Below are positions 1-5,319 of a DNA stretch of 5,319 nucleotides, in pieces (position 1 is the stretch's first letter; each line of letters starts with the position of its first letter). Origin of the DNA: Thermohalobaculum sp964467005 (GTDB lineage Bacteria > Pseudomonadota > Alphaproteobacteria > Rhodobacterales > Rhodobacteraceae); contig CAYXPI010000225.1 of the NCBI GenBank assembly GCA_964467005.1, positions 1 to 5,319 of the forward strand, given 5' to 3'. The notes under the pieces are model-generated. The model had not been told where the DNA came from and searched no databases. It worked only from the letters and a program-made list of their open reading frames with translations. The position numbers and the translations under genes are program-made.

Positions 1-159
1 GGCGATGCAGGGCGCGTCGTGGCAGAAATAGCAGCGATCGGCCGCCACCAGGGCCTCGTGGCCGTCGAGCGGCGGGTAAAGATCGGCGAAGTTGTCGGCG
101 AGCGTCTGGCTGTCGAGCCGCCCGGGCACGATCCCGGGGGCGAGGGAGGGCTGGCTCAT
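1..159 (-). CDS. preT: PreT, NAD-dependent dihydropyrimidine dehydrogenase small subunit (N-terminal 53 residues, cut by window edge)
   Basis: PreT is the flavin and iron-sulfur subunit that, with PreA, reduces uracil or thymine to the 5,6-dihydro base using NADH in the cytoplasm, the first step of reductive pyrimidine breakdown. Only the first 53 residues are visible. They carry the typical lead-in NFADLYPPLDGHEALVAADR followed by C43, C46 and C51 (C-x2-C-x4-C), the start of the N-terminal [4Fe-4S] ligand set shared with the small subunit of glutamate synthase and with mammalian DPD; the fourth cysteine would fall just past the edge. The ATG at 159 is preceded by AGGAG (169-165) with a 5-base spacer, which supports this start. 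It lies 55 bases downstream of cdd and probably belongs to the same operon. The FAD and NAD domains are not visible, so a related glutamate-synthase-like oxidoreductase is not strictly excluded, but the FADLYPPLDGHEAL motif and the cdd neighbour favour PreT. The gene is truncated by the window, not by mutation. Confidence 0.85.
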   Translation of the reverse strand, partial: MSQPSLAPGIVPGRLDSQTLADNFADLYPPLDGHEALVAADRCYFCHDAPCIA

Positions 160-164
160 CGGGG

Positions 165-169
165 CTCCT
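165..169 (-). promoter_or_regulatory. Ribosome binding site of preT
   Basis: On the minus strand this reads AGGAG and ends 5 bases before the ATG at 159. It is the only strong Shine-Dalgarno match in the 55-base gap after cdd, and it shows that preT is translated independently, unlike the overlapping genes upstream. Confidence 0.7.
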
Positions 170-214
170 CTGCGGCGTGCGATCCCGAAACCCTGCAACA
201 GAGCAGGTGCAAGA

Positions 215-628
215 TCAAATGGCGGATGGGGGCGTGCCGAGCGCCTCGGGCCCGAAGGAGGCGGGCAGGAGCTCGCCGAGGCTGTGGCGCGCGCGGATCC
301 CCGTGCCGTCGCCGAGGAGGATGGGGGTGTCGGGCGACGCGAACTCCCGGATCCGCTGGCGGCAGCCGCCGCAGGGGGGGCAGGAGATGCCGTCGGGCCC
401 CGCGATGGCGATGGCGGCGATCCGGCGCCCGCCGCCGGCGACCATGGCGCCGATGGCCGTGGCCTCTGCGCATTGGCTCTGGGGGTAGGCGGCGTTCTCC
501 ACATTGCAGCCGAGATGCACCCGCCCCTCGGTGTCGAGGATCGCCGCCCCCACCTGGAAGCGCGAGTAGGGCGCGTAGGCCCGGGCCCGCATGGCGGCCG
601 CCTGGGCCATGAGCTCGGCCGGGTCCAT
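215..628 (-). CDS. cdd: Cytidine deaminase
   Basis: Zinc enzyme that hydrolytically deaminates cytidine and deoxycytidine to uridine and deoxyuridine in the cytoplasm. The 137-residue length fits the short homotetrameric class (usually about 130-136 residues). The zinc site is complete: C53-A-E55 (E55 is the proton shuttle) and P85-C86-G-G-C89-R-Q. The nucleoside-binding stretch N42-V-E44-N-A-A-Y-P and the N-terminal YAPYSRFQVGAA (18-29) are intact, as is the C-terminal LGELLPASFGP (117-127). Two adjacent ATGs are possible, at 631 and 628. I chose 628 because AAGGAG at 639-634 is then 5 bases away instead of 2; the 631 start would add one Met. The gene overlaps the stop of the upstream permease, so the two are translationally coupled. 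Its place at the end of a nucleoside importer operon suggests it processes the imported substrate. No missing residue or damage is visible. Confidence 0.96.
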   Translation of the reverse strand: MDPAELMAQAAAMRARAYAPYSRFQVGAAILDTEGRVHLGCNVENAAYPQSQCAEATAIGAMVAGGGRRIAAIAIAGPDGISCPPCGGCRQRIREFASPDTPILLGDGTGIRARHSLGELLPASFGPEALGTPPSAI

Positions 629-1596
629 CATCGCTCCTTCCGATAGGGCACGCCGAGGGCGGCGGGCGCGACGGCACGGCCGAAGAACCCGGCCAAGAGG
701 ATCACCGTGGCGACATAGGGCAGCACCAGCACCACCTCGATGGGAATCTCGCCGACCACCGGCAGCTCGGTGCCCTGGAGCCGCGCCCCCGCCGCCTCGA
801 GAAAGCTGAAGAGGAGGCAGGCGCCGAGCACGGGCCAGGGTCGCCATTTGCCGAAGATCATGGCGGCAAGCGCGATGTAGCCCTTGCCCGCGCTCATCTC
901 CCGCACAAAGCCCGCGCCATGGGCGGTGGAGAGGAAGAACCCCGCGAGCCCGCAGAACAGCCCCGCGATCAGCACCGCCCGGTAGCGGAGCCAGGCGACC
1001 GAGACGCCCGCGCTGTCCACCGCCGCGGGCACCTCCCCCACCGCGCGGAGCCGGAGCCCGAAGCTCGTGCGCCAGAGGAGCCACCAGACGAGCGGCACCG
1101 CGGCGAGCGCGAGATAGACGGGCCCCGTGTGCCCCGAGACGAGCTCCCGCCAAAGCGGCCCCAGCACGGGCACGCCCGAGAGCGTCTCGACGCCGGGCAG
1201 CGTGATCGGGCCGAAGCGCTCCTCGGGGCCGAGCGGCGGCGTCTGGCCCCCTTGTTGGAAGAGCGCGATGCCCACGACCACCGTGAGCCCCGAGGCGAGG
1301 ACGTTGATCGCGACGCCCGAGATGATCTGCTCGCCGTTATGCGTGATGCAGGCGAACCCGTGCAGCGCGCCGAGCGCCGCCGAGGCCAGGAGTGCGGCCC
1401 CGAGCCCCGCCCAGGGCGAGCCCGTGAGCGCGGCCACCGCCGCGGCCGCGAAGGCGCCCATGAGGAGCTTGCCCTCGAGCCCGATGTCGATCACGCCCGC
1501 GCGCTCTGAGACGAGCCCCGCCATCGCGCAGAGGATGAGGGGGGTGGCCAGCCGCAGGGTCGAGTCCGCGATGAACAGGAGGTCGAGCCAGCTCAT
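628..1596 (-). CDS. ABC transporter permease, nucleoside/BMP-type, second subunit (NupQ-like)
   Basis: Inner-membrane permease of the BPD_transp_2 (LivH/RbsC-like) family that forms half of the translocation channel of a nucleoside importer. It has 322 residues, normal for the shorter permease of this class. Several hydrophobic helices are visible, roughly at 12-28, 44-57, 64-84, 92-113, 158-175, 206-225, 240-265 and 284-305. Family landmarks are SERAGVIDIGLEGKLLMGAF (30-49), the cytoplasmic loop LRLRAVGEVPAAVDSAGV (181-198) that should contact the ATPase, and SAGKGYIALAAMIFGKW (235-251). The ATG at 1596 overlaps the upstream permease stop as ATGA, which fixes the start; only a weak G-rich Shine-Dalgarno-like run precedes it, so expression probably depends on coupling. 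It matches the B. subtilis NupQ / L. lactis NupC position in related operons. The exact substrate cannot be read from the sequence; (deoxy)nucleosides are inferred from cdd and the BMP protein. Confidence 0.93.
   Translation of the reverse strand: MSWLDLLFIADSTLRLATPLILCAMAGLVSERAGVIDIGLEGKLLMGAFAAAAVAALTGSPWAGLGAALLASAALGALHGFACITHNGEQIISGVAINVLASGLTVVVGIALFQQGGQTPPLGPEERFGPITLPGVETLSGVPVLGPLWRELVSGHTGPVYLALAAVPLVWWLLWRTSFGLRLRAVGEVPAAVDSAGVSVAWLRYRAVLIAGLFCGLAGFFLSTAHGAGFVREMSAGKGYIALAAMIFGKWRPWPVLGACLLFSFLEAAGARLQGTELPVVGEIPIEVVLVLPYVATVILLAGFFGRAVAPAALGVPYRKER
634..639 (-). promoter_or_regulatory. Ribosome binding site of cdd, inside the upstream permease gene
   Basis: The minus strand reads AAGGAG over the codons for the last residues (K-E-R) of the permease. 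It is 2 bases from the ATG at 631 and 5 bases from the ATG at 628, so it favours the second ATG as the main start of cdd. The sequence ATGATGG carries the permease stop TGA (630-628) interleaved with both possible starts. Confidence 0.7.
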
Positions 1597-2678
1597 GCCC
1601 GCGCCCCCAGCCGCCGCTCGAGCCAGGGCACGAACATGAGCGCGAGCGCGCCCGAGAAGAGGATGATGAGCCCCTGGATGAGGAGCACCATCTCCCGCGT
1701 GATCGTCTGGAACTCGAAGTCGAGCTCGGCACCGCCCTGGTAGAGCGCGCCGAAGAGAAGCGCCGCCAGCACGATCCCCACCGGATGCGCCCGGCCCATG
1801 AGCGCCACCGCGATGCCGGTGAAGCCGTAGCCCGAGGTGAAGTTGAGCACCGCCTTGCCCTCGGCGCCCATCACGATGTTGGTGGCCATGAGGCCGGCGA
1901 GCGCGCCCGAGAGCGCGACGGTGGCCACGACCATGGCGGGCACGGGGATGCCGGCATAGACCGCCGCGGGCTCGGACTGGCCGAGGGTTCGGAGCGCGTA
2001 GCCCCAGCGCGTGCGCCAGACGAGCACCCAGACGCCGAGGCAGGCGAGGAGCGCCACCAGGATCGAGAGGTTGAGCGGGCTCGTGGCGGCCTCGATCCCA
2101 AGGCTCCGCAGGATGTCGTGCACGAAGGGCAGGCGCGCGCCCTCGACGATGAGCGCGCTTTCCGGGTTGGGCTGTCCCGCCCGGCGAAGCGGGCCGGAGA
2201 GGAGGCCGACCATGAGCCCCGCGGCGATGAAGTTGAACATGATCGTGGTGATCACGATGTGGCTGCCGCGATGGGCCTGGAGCCAGCCCGGCACCGCCGC
2301 CCAGGCCGCGCCGAAGAGAGCGGCGGCGAGGACGGCCAGCGGCAGGATCAGAAGGCCCGGCAGCCAGGGCTCGAGCGCCACGGCCGCCAGCACCGCGCCG
2401 AGGCCGCCGAGCGCGGCCTGCCCCTCCGCCCCGATGTTGAAGAGCCGCGCCTGGAAGGCCACGGCCACCGCGAGCCCCGTGAAGATGAAATTGGTGGTGT
2501 AGTAGAGCGTGTAGCCGATCGAGCCCTCATAGACGAAGGCGCCCTGGATCATCACGTCGAGGGCGGCGATGGGGTCCTCGCCGACGAGGAGGATCACCCC
2601 CCCGGCGACGGCGAAGGCCAGCGCGAGATTGAGGAGGGGGACGAGGCCGATCTCGGCCCAGGCGGGCAGGCGGGTCAT
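1593..2678 (-). CDS. ABC transporter permease, nucleoside/BMP-type, first subunit (NupP-like)
   Basis: Inner-membrane BPD_transp_2 permease, partner of the 322-residue permease encoded next. It has 361 residues, the usual length of the longer permease in BMP-type nucleoside importers. Hydrophobic segments are visible near 12-32, 57-76, 88-104, 106-129, 140-160, 204-221, 248-270, 285-315 and 332-350. Landmarks are FNIGAEGQAALGG (80-92), the cytoplasmic coupling loop RWGYALRTLGQSEPAAVYAG (224-243), GAEGKAVLNFTSGYGFTGIAVALMG compressed around 271-295, and a basic C-terminus (ERRLGARA). The reading frame stays open far upstream into the ATPase gene, but the ATG at 2678 is the right start: it overlaps the ATPase stop as ATGA, GGAGG (2690-2686) lies 7 bases upstream, and family homology begins just after it. 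That ribosome binding site sits in the loop of a strong hairpin, described separately. Substrate specificity is inferred from neighbours. Confidence 0.93.
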   Translation of the reverse strand: MTRLPAWAEIGLVPLLNLALAFAVAGGVILLVGEDPIAALDVMIQGAFVYEGSIGYTLYYTTNFIFTGLAVAVAFQARLFNIGAEGQAALGGLGAVLAAVALEPWLPGLLILPLAVLAAALFGAAWAAVPGWLQAHRGSHIVITTIMFNFIAAGLMVGLLSGPLRRAGQPNPESALIVEGARLPFVHDILRSLGIEAATSPLNLSILVALLACLGVWVLVWRTRWGYALRTLGQSEPAAVYAGIPVPAMVVATVALSGALAGLMATNIVMGAEGKAVLNFTSGYGFTGIAVALMGRAHPVGIVLAALLFGALYQGGAELDFEFQTITREMVLLIQGLIILFSGALALMFVPWLERRLGARA

Positions 2679-4219
2679 GCGCCGGCCTCCGCCGGCGCGG
2701 TTTCGGCCACCCCCGCCATCAGGAGCCCGATGCGGCGGAGATCCGCCTCCTCCCGCGCCAGGCGGCCGACGATGCGCCCGCCCGTCATCACCAGGATCCG
2801 GTCCGAGAGGGCGAGGATCTCGTCGAGCTCGGCCGAGACCACGAGGATCGCGCAGCCGGCGGCCTTGAGGCCCATGAGCTGTTCGTGGATGAAGGCGATG
2901 CCGCCGATGTCGACCCCTCGGGTGGGCTGGCCGATGAGGAGGATCTTGGGCCCCCGCTCGAGCTCGCGGGCCAGCACGAGCTTTTGCTGGTTGCCGCCCG
3001 AGAAATTGGCGGTGCGCAGGCGCGGCTGGCCGGGGCGCACATCGAACCGCGCCATGAGCGCCCGGCAATGGGCGGCGAGGGCCGCGGGGCTGAGGAGCCA
3101 GCCGGCCCCGGCCTCCGGCGCCTGCTGATAGCCGAGGACGGCGCTCTCCCGCGCCTCGAAGGCCAGCACGAGCCCCCGAAGGTGGCGATCCTCCGGCTCA
3201 TGGGCGAGGCCGAGGCGGCGCATCTCGGCGGGGCTGGCGGGGGCCGCGCGGTCGATCCGCCGGGGACCGATCGCGATGGCGCCCGTCTGGGGCGGGGCAA
3301 TGCCCGAGAGCAGGTCGAGAAGCTCGGACTGCCCGTTGCCGGAGACCCCGGCGAGGCCCGTGATCTCGCCCGCGCGCAGCTCGAGATCGATGTCCTCGAG
3401 GCACGCCACCCCGCGCGCGTCGCGCCAGCCGAGGCCCTCGGCGCGGAGCGCGACCGGTCCGGGCTCGGTGGTCACCCGGGTCACCTCGAGCGCGACCCGC
3501 CGGCCCACCATGAGGTCCGCCAGCTCTTGGCGCGTGGTCTCCGCGGTTCGCCGCGTCGCCACGATGCGCCCGCCGCGGATCACCGAGACGTCGTCGGTCA
3601 CCGCCAGGATCTCCCGGAGCTTGTGGGTGATCAGGAGCACCGTGACCCCCCGGGCGCGGAGCGTGCGCAGGATCTCGAAGAGCGCCTCGGTCTCCCTGGG
3701 GCTCAGGACGCCGGTGGGTTCGTCGAGGATGAGGATGCGCGCGCCGCGGAGGAGGGCCTTCAGGATCTCCACCCGCTGTTGGAGGCCGACGGGGAGCGCG
3801 CCCACCAGCGCATCGGGGTCCACCTCCAGCCCGTAGTCCCGGGCGAGGCGCGCGAGCTCGGCCCGCGTGCGCGCCCGCCCCTCTCGGAGGAGAAAGCCGC
3901 CTTCCGCCCCCAGCATGGCGTTCTCCAGCACCGTCGCCGTCGGCACGAGCACGAAATGCTGGTGCACCATGCCGATGCCGAGCGCGATCGCGTCGGCGCT
4001 CGTGCGGATCTCGGCGGGCACCCCGCCCACGGCGATCTCCCCCGCATCCGCCTCGTAAAAGCCGTAGATGATGGAAACGAGGGTGGATTTGCCCGCGCCG
4101 TTCTCGCCGATGATGCCGTGGATCGTGCCTGGGGCGACGTCGAGATCAACGCGGTCGTTGGCCAGGACCGGCCCGAAGCGCTTGGTGATCCCCGAGAGCC
4201 GGAGCGCCGGCGCGCTCAT
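2675..4219 (-). CDS. ABC transporter ATP-binding protein, double-domain (RbsA-like nucleoside class, NupO-like)
   Basis: Cytoplasmic ATPase of 514 residues with two fused nucleotide-binding domains that powers the two permeases. Domain 1 has Walker A GENGAGKST (38-46), Q-loop Q87, a VGLQQR signature (144-149), Walker B ILILDEP (162-168) with E167, and switch H199. Domain 2 is degenerate: Walker A is GVSGNGQSE (291-299), with Gln297 where the lysine should be; the signature FSGGNQQK (406-413) is good; Walker B is ILLIGQPTRG (426-435), with Gln431 in place of the catalytic Glu; and the switch region VSAELDE lacks the His. This asymmetry, with one hydrolytic site expected, is typical of the RbsA/NupO class, so it is not damage. 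The ATG at 4219 overlaps the VOC stop (ATGA) and follows GGAGGG (4231-4226) with a 6-base spacer. Its end overlaps the first permease. The class also includes sugar importers, but the BMP protein and cdd point to nucleosides. Confidence 0.95.
   Translation of the reverse strand: MSAPALRLSGITKRFGPVLANDRVDLDVAPGTIHGIIGENGAGKSTLVSIIYGFYEADAGEIAVGGVPAEIRTSADAIALGIGMVHQHFVLVPTATVLENAMLGAEGGFLLREGRARTRAELARLARDYGLEVDPDALVGALPVGLQQRVEILKALLRGARILILDEPTGVLSPRETEALFEILRTLRARGVTVLLITHKLREILAVTDDVSVIRGGRIVATRRTAETTRQELADLMVGRRVALEVTRVTTEPGPVALRAEGLGWRDARGVACLEDIDLELRAGEITGLAGVSGNGQSELLDLLSGIAPPQTGAIAIGPRRIDRAAPASPAEMRRLGLAHEPEDRHLRGLVLAFEARESAVLGYQQAPEAGAGWLLSPAALAAHCRALMARFDVRPGQPRLRTANFSGGNQQKLVLARELERGPKILLIGQPTRGVDIGGIAFIHEQLMGLKAAGCAILVVSAELDEILALSDRILVMTGGRIVGRLAREEADLRRIGLLMAGVAETAPAEAGA
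2679..2698 (-). promoter_or_regulatory. Strong hairpin carrying the permease ribosome binding site in its loop
   Basis: In the transcript this is GCGCCGGC, loop GGAG, GCCGGCGC: a perfect 8-bp all-GC stem closed by a 4-base loop. The loop is the core of the Shine-Dalgarno sequence for the first permease, and the stem ends directly against its ATG (2678). It lies wholly within the last codons of the ATPase gene, whose stop overlaps that ATG. Pairing is seen directly; a role in translational coupling is inference. It could also be a by-product of GC-rich Ala/Pro/Gly codons. Confidence 0.5.
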
Positions 4220-4665
4220 TCCGGGCCCTCCGGCGTGGCGGCGACGAGCTCCACCGTGTTGCCCTCGGGGTCTTCGGTGAAGAGCCCCCGCCAGCCGATC
4301 CAGTCGAACCGCTCGACGCGATAGGGCTGGCCGATCCGCTCGTACCAGTCGATCGCCCGCGCCTGCTCCTCCCTGCCGAGGCTGAGCGCCAGGTGGTGGA
4401 GCGAGGAGCGGGCCCCCGTCTCCGGAGCGTCCTCGCTGACGGCGTGCAGATCCGGCCGGCCGGCGCCCGGGCCGAAGAGCGCGAGCACGGCCGTGTGCCC
4501 GCCATACCCCTCGGCGATGCGGAAGAAGGTGATCCCGCCGTCGCGCTCGGCCAGCCGCTCGAGCCCGATCACCTCGCCGTAGAAGCGCTCCATCGCCGCG
4601 AGATCGCGGCAGCGGATCGCGACCTCGCCGAGCGCGCGGACGCGGAAGCCCCGGTTGTCGGACAC
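4216..4665 (-). CDS. VOC-family (glyoxalase / extradiol dioxygenase fold) protein, function unknown
   Basis: A 149-residue protein with two beta-alpha-beta-beta-beta modules: residues about 11-64 (EVAIRCRDLAAMERFYGEVIGL, ending TAVLALF) and about 88-143 (LHHLALSL, ending TEDPEGNTVELV). Family members bind a divalent metal and act on small molecules as isomerases, lyases, epimerases, dioxygenases or resistance proteins. By eye-alignment to E. coli glyoxalase I, the second-half ligands are present (H91, E139), but in the first half the His is Glu14 and the Glu is Ala62, so the usual metal site is altered; this is unlikely to be a standard glyoxalase. The start is a GTG at 4665, 4 bases after the BMP stop, with no clear Shine-Dalgarno; the next in-frame Met (25) would remove the first beta strand, so GTG is preferred. 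The stop overlaps the ATPase start (ATGA), tying it to the transporter operon. I cannot name a substrate; a role in handling the imported compound or a breakdown product is only a guess. Confidence 0.85.
   Translation of the reverse strand: MSDNRGFRVRALGEVAIRCRDLAAMERFYGEVIGLERLAERDGGITFFRIAEGYGGHTAVLALFGPGAGRPDLHAVSEDAPETGARSSLHHLALSLGREEQARAIDWYERIGQPYRVERFDWIGWRGLFTEDPEGNTVELVAATPEGPE
4226..4231 (-). promoter_or_regulatory. Ribosome binding site of the ABC ATPase, inside the VOC gene
   Basis: The minus strand reads GGAGGG, 6 bases before the ATG at 4219. It is flanked by CCGG on both sides (4233-4230 and 4224-4221), so a short 4-bp hairpin could hold part of it in the loop, a weaker version of the arrangement at the next junction. 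It supports 4219 as the ATPase start. Confidence 0.65.
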
Positions 4666-4669
4666 CGGC

Positions 4670-5319
4670 TCAGAAGGGGCAGGTGCTGTCGGCGCTGTAA
4701 TCGTGAACGACGATCTCGCCCGCGATGATCTTTTCGCGCGCGTCCTCGACGGCGGCCTTCATCGCCTTGGTGACCAGGGCCTCGTTGTGCTCGTCGATCG
4801 CCCAGTCCACCCCGTTCTCCGCGAGGCCGAGGACCTGGACATCCGGCGTGAAGGTGCCCTCCATCGCGTCGGTCAGGGTGTCGTAGGCGGCCACGTCCAC
4901 GCGCTTGACCATCGAGGTGAGCACGGTGCCAGGCGCCACGGCGTTTTGGTTGGAATCGACCCCGATGGCGAGCTTGCCCGCATCGGCCGCCGCCCGGATC
5001 ACGCCGAGCCCCGTGCCGCCGGCCGCGTGGTAGACCACATCCGCGCCCCGGTCGATCTGGCTCTGGGCGAGTTCCGCGCCCTTGGTGGGATCGTTCCAGG
5101 CGGCGGGGGTGGTGCCGGTCATGTTCTGGAGAACGTCGGTCTCGGCCCGGGTCTCGGTCACGCCCTGCACATAGCCGCAGGCGAATTTGCGGATGAGCGG
5201 GATGTCCATGCCGCCGATGAAGCCCACGGTGCCGGTCTCGGAGGCCAGTGCCGCCGCGACGCCCACGAGATAGCTGCCCTCATGCTCCTTGAAGGCGTAT
5301 TGGCGCAGATTGGGCCGGT
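4670..5319 (-). CDS. BMP/PnrA-family nucleoside-binding periplasmic protein (C-terminal part, cut by window edge)
   Basis: Substrate-binding component of the ABC importer encoded downstream. Members of the BMP (Bmp/PnrA/TmpC) family are usually signal-peptide or lipoprotein-anchored periplasmic proteins of about 320-360 residues that bind purine or pyrimidine nucleosides. 215 residues are visible, reading in from the right edge (RPNLRQYAFKEHEGSYLVG), so roughly the first third, including the signal peptide, is outside. Landmarks, numbered from the visible start, are FKEHEGSYLVG (9-19), GGMDIPLIRKF (35-45), the HAAGGTGLG loop (97-105) and GVDSNQN (119-125), the region that contacts the ribose in family structures. 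An open GTG at 5266 is not the true start because homology continues upstream of it. A Cys in RKFACGY (47) and one in the C-terminal STCPF could form a disulfide (inference). It is the first gene visible in the operon; the VOC gene begins 4 bases after its stop. Ligand choice cannot be read from the sequence. Confidence 0.93.
   Translation of the reverse strand, partial: RPNLRQYAFKEHEGSYLVGVAAALASETGTVGFIGGMDIPLIRKFACGYVQGVTETRAETDVLQNMTGTTPAAWNDPTKGAELAQSQIDRGADVVYHAAGGTGLGVIRAAADAGKLAIGVDSNQNAVAPGTVLTSMVKRVDVAAYDTLTDAMEGTFTPDVQVLGLAENGVDWAIDEHNEALVTKAMKAAVEDAREKIIAGEIVVHDYSADSTCPF

Noticed and set aside
192..207. Small inverted repeat CCTGC-6-GCAGG in the cdd/preT gap, considered as a terminator or attenuator
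   Set aside because: It has only a 5-bp stem with a 6-base loop and no following T run, so it is too weak to call. I treat cdd and preT as probably co-transcribed.
215..1153. Minus-strand frame running open from 1153 through the permease into cdd, suggesting a longer fused deaminase
   Set aside because: The upstream part is low-complexity and overlaps the strongly supported permease in another frame. The cdd homology, Shine-Dalgarno and overlapping ATGs place the true start at 628 or 631.
1593..3068. A 491-residue version of the first permease starting at 3068
   Set aside because: The extra N-terminal part is out of frame with the ATPase and is Arg/Pro-rich without homology. The ATG at 2678 has a Shine-Dalgarno and starts right before the family homology.
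2675..4219. Loss of Walker A Lys and Walker B Glu in the second ATPase domain, considered as a sign of decay
   Set aside because: A degenerate second nucleotide site with a good FSGGNQQK signature is a normal trait of RbsA/NupO-type double ATPases. The frame is intact and the first domain is complete.
1785..4324. Long plus-strand open reading frames (about 447 and 479 codons) antisense to the ATPase and permeases
   Set aside because: They mirror well-supported minus-strand genes, have low-complexity Arg/Ala/Gly/Glu/His-rich products with no recognisable domain, and are expected by chance opposite GC-rich coding sequence where stop codons are rare.
1..5319. Search for mobile elements, CRISPR repeats, tRNA or rRNA genes, toxin-antitoxin pairs or defence genes
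   Set aside because: Nothing was seen: apart from the 55-base gap at 160-214 the window is filled by ordinary transport and pyrimidine metabolism genes, with uniform composition and no direct-repeat arrays.

Overview
The window is a densely packed, GC-rich piece of bacterial chromosome in which every recognisable gene is on the minus strand, so transcription runs from the right end to the left. Base composition, codon use and protein flavour (a BMP-type binding protein with a GGMDIPLIRKF motif, a PreT start with FADLYPPLDGHEAL) suggest an alphaproteobacterium, probably of the Rhodobacterales. That placement is inference from sequence style; there is no rRNA or other taxonomic marker in the window.

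In transcription order: (1) 5319-4670, the C-terminal two thirds of a BMP/PnrA-family periplasmic substrate-binding lipoprotein, cut by the window edge; (2) 4665-4216, a small VOC (glyoxalase-fold) protein; (3) 4219-2675, a double-domain ABC ATPase of the RbsA-like nucleoside class; (4) 2678-1593 and (5) 1596-628, two BPD_transp_2 inner-membrane permeases; (6) 628-215, a cytidine deaminase (cdd); (7) 159-1, the first 53 residues of PreT, the NAD-dependent dihydropyrimidine dehydrogenase small subunit, cut by the left edge.

From the BMP gene to cdd there is essentially no non-coding DNA: BMP and VOC are 4 bases apart, the next three junctions are ATGA stop/start overlaps, and the permease/cdd junction is an overlapping ATGATGA. 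The only intergenic gap is 160-214, before preT, and it holds a good ribosome binding site and no convincing terminator. This is therefore most likely one operon. Its promoter lies beyond the right edge.

Together the genes read as a pyrimidine (deoxy)nucleoside uptake and breakdown unit. The BMP protein captures a nucleoside in the periplasm, the ATPase and two permeases import it, Cdd deaminates (deoxy)cytidine to (deoxy)uridine, and PreT (with an expected PreA beyond the left edge) starts reductive degradation of uracil or thymine to the dihydro base. The step releasing the base from the sugar is not encoded here. I see no mobile element, CRISPR, tRNA, rRNA or defence gene, and nothing that amounts to a new system. 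The points most worth a second look are the VOC protein inserted in the transporter operon with an apparently altered metal site, a strong hairpin that puts the permease ribosome binding site in its loop, and the link from nucleoside import to the Pre pathway.
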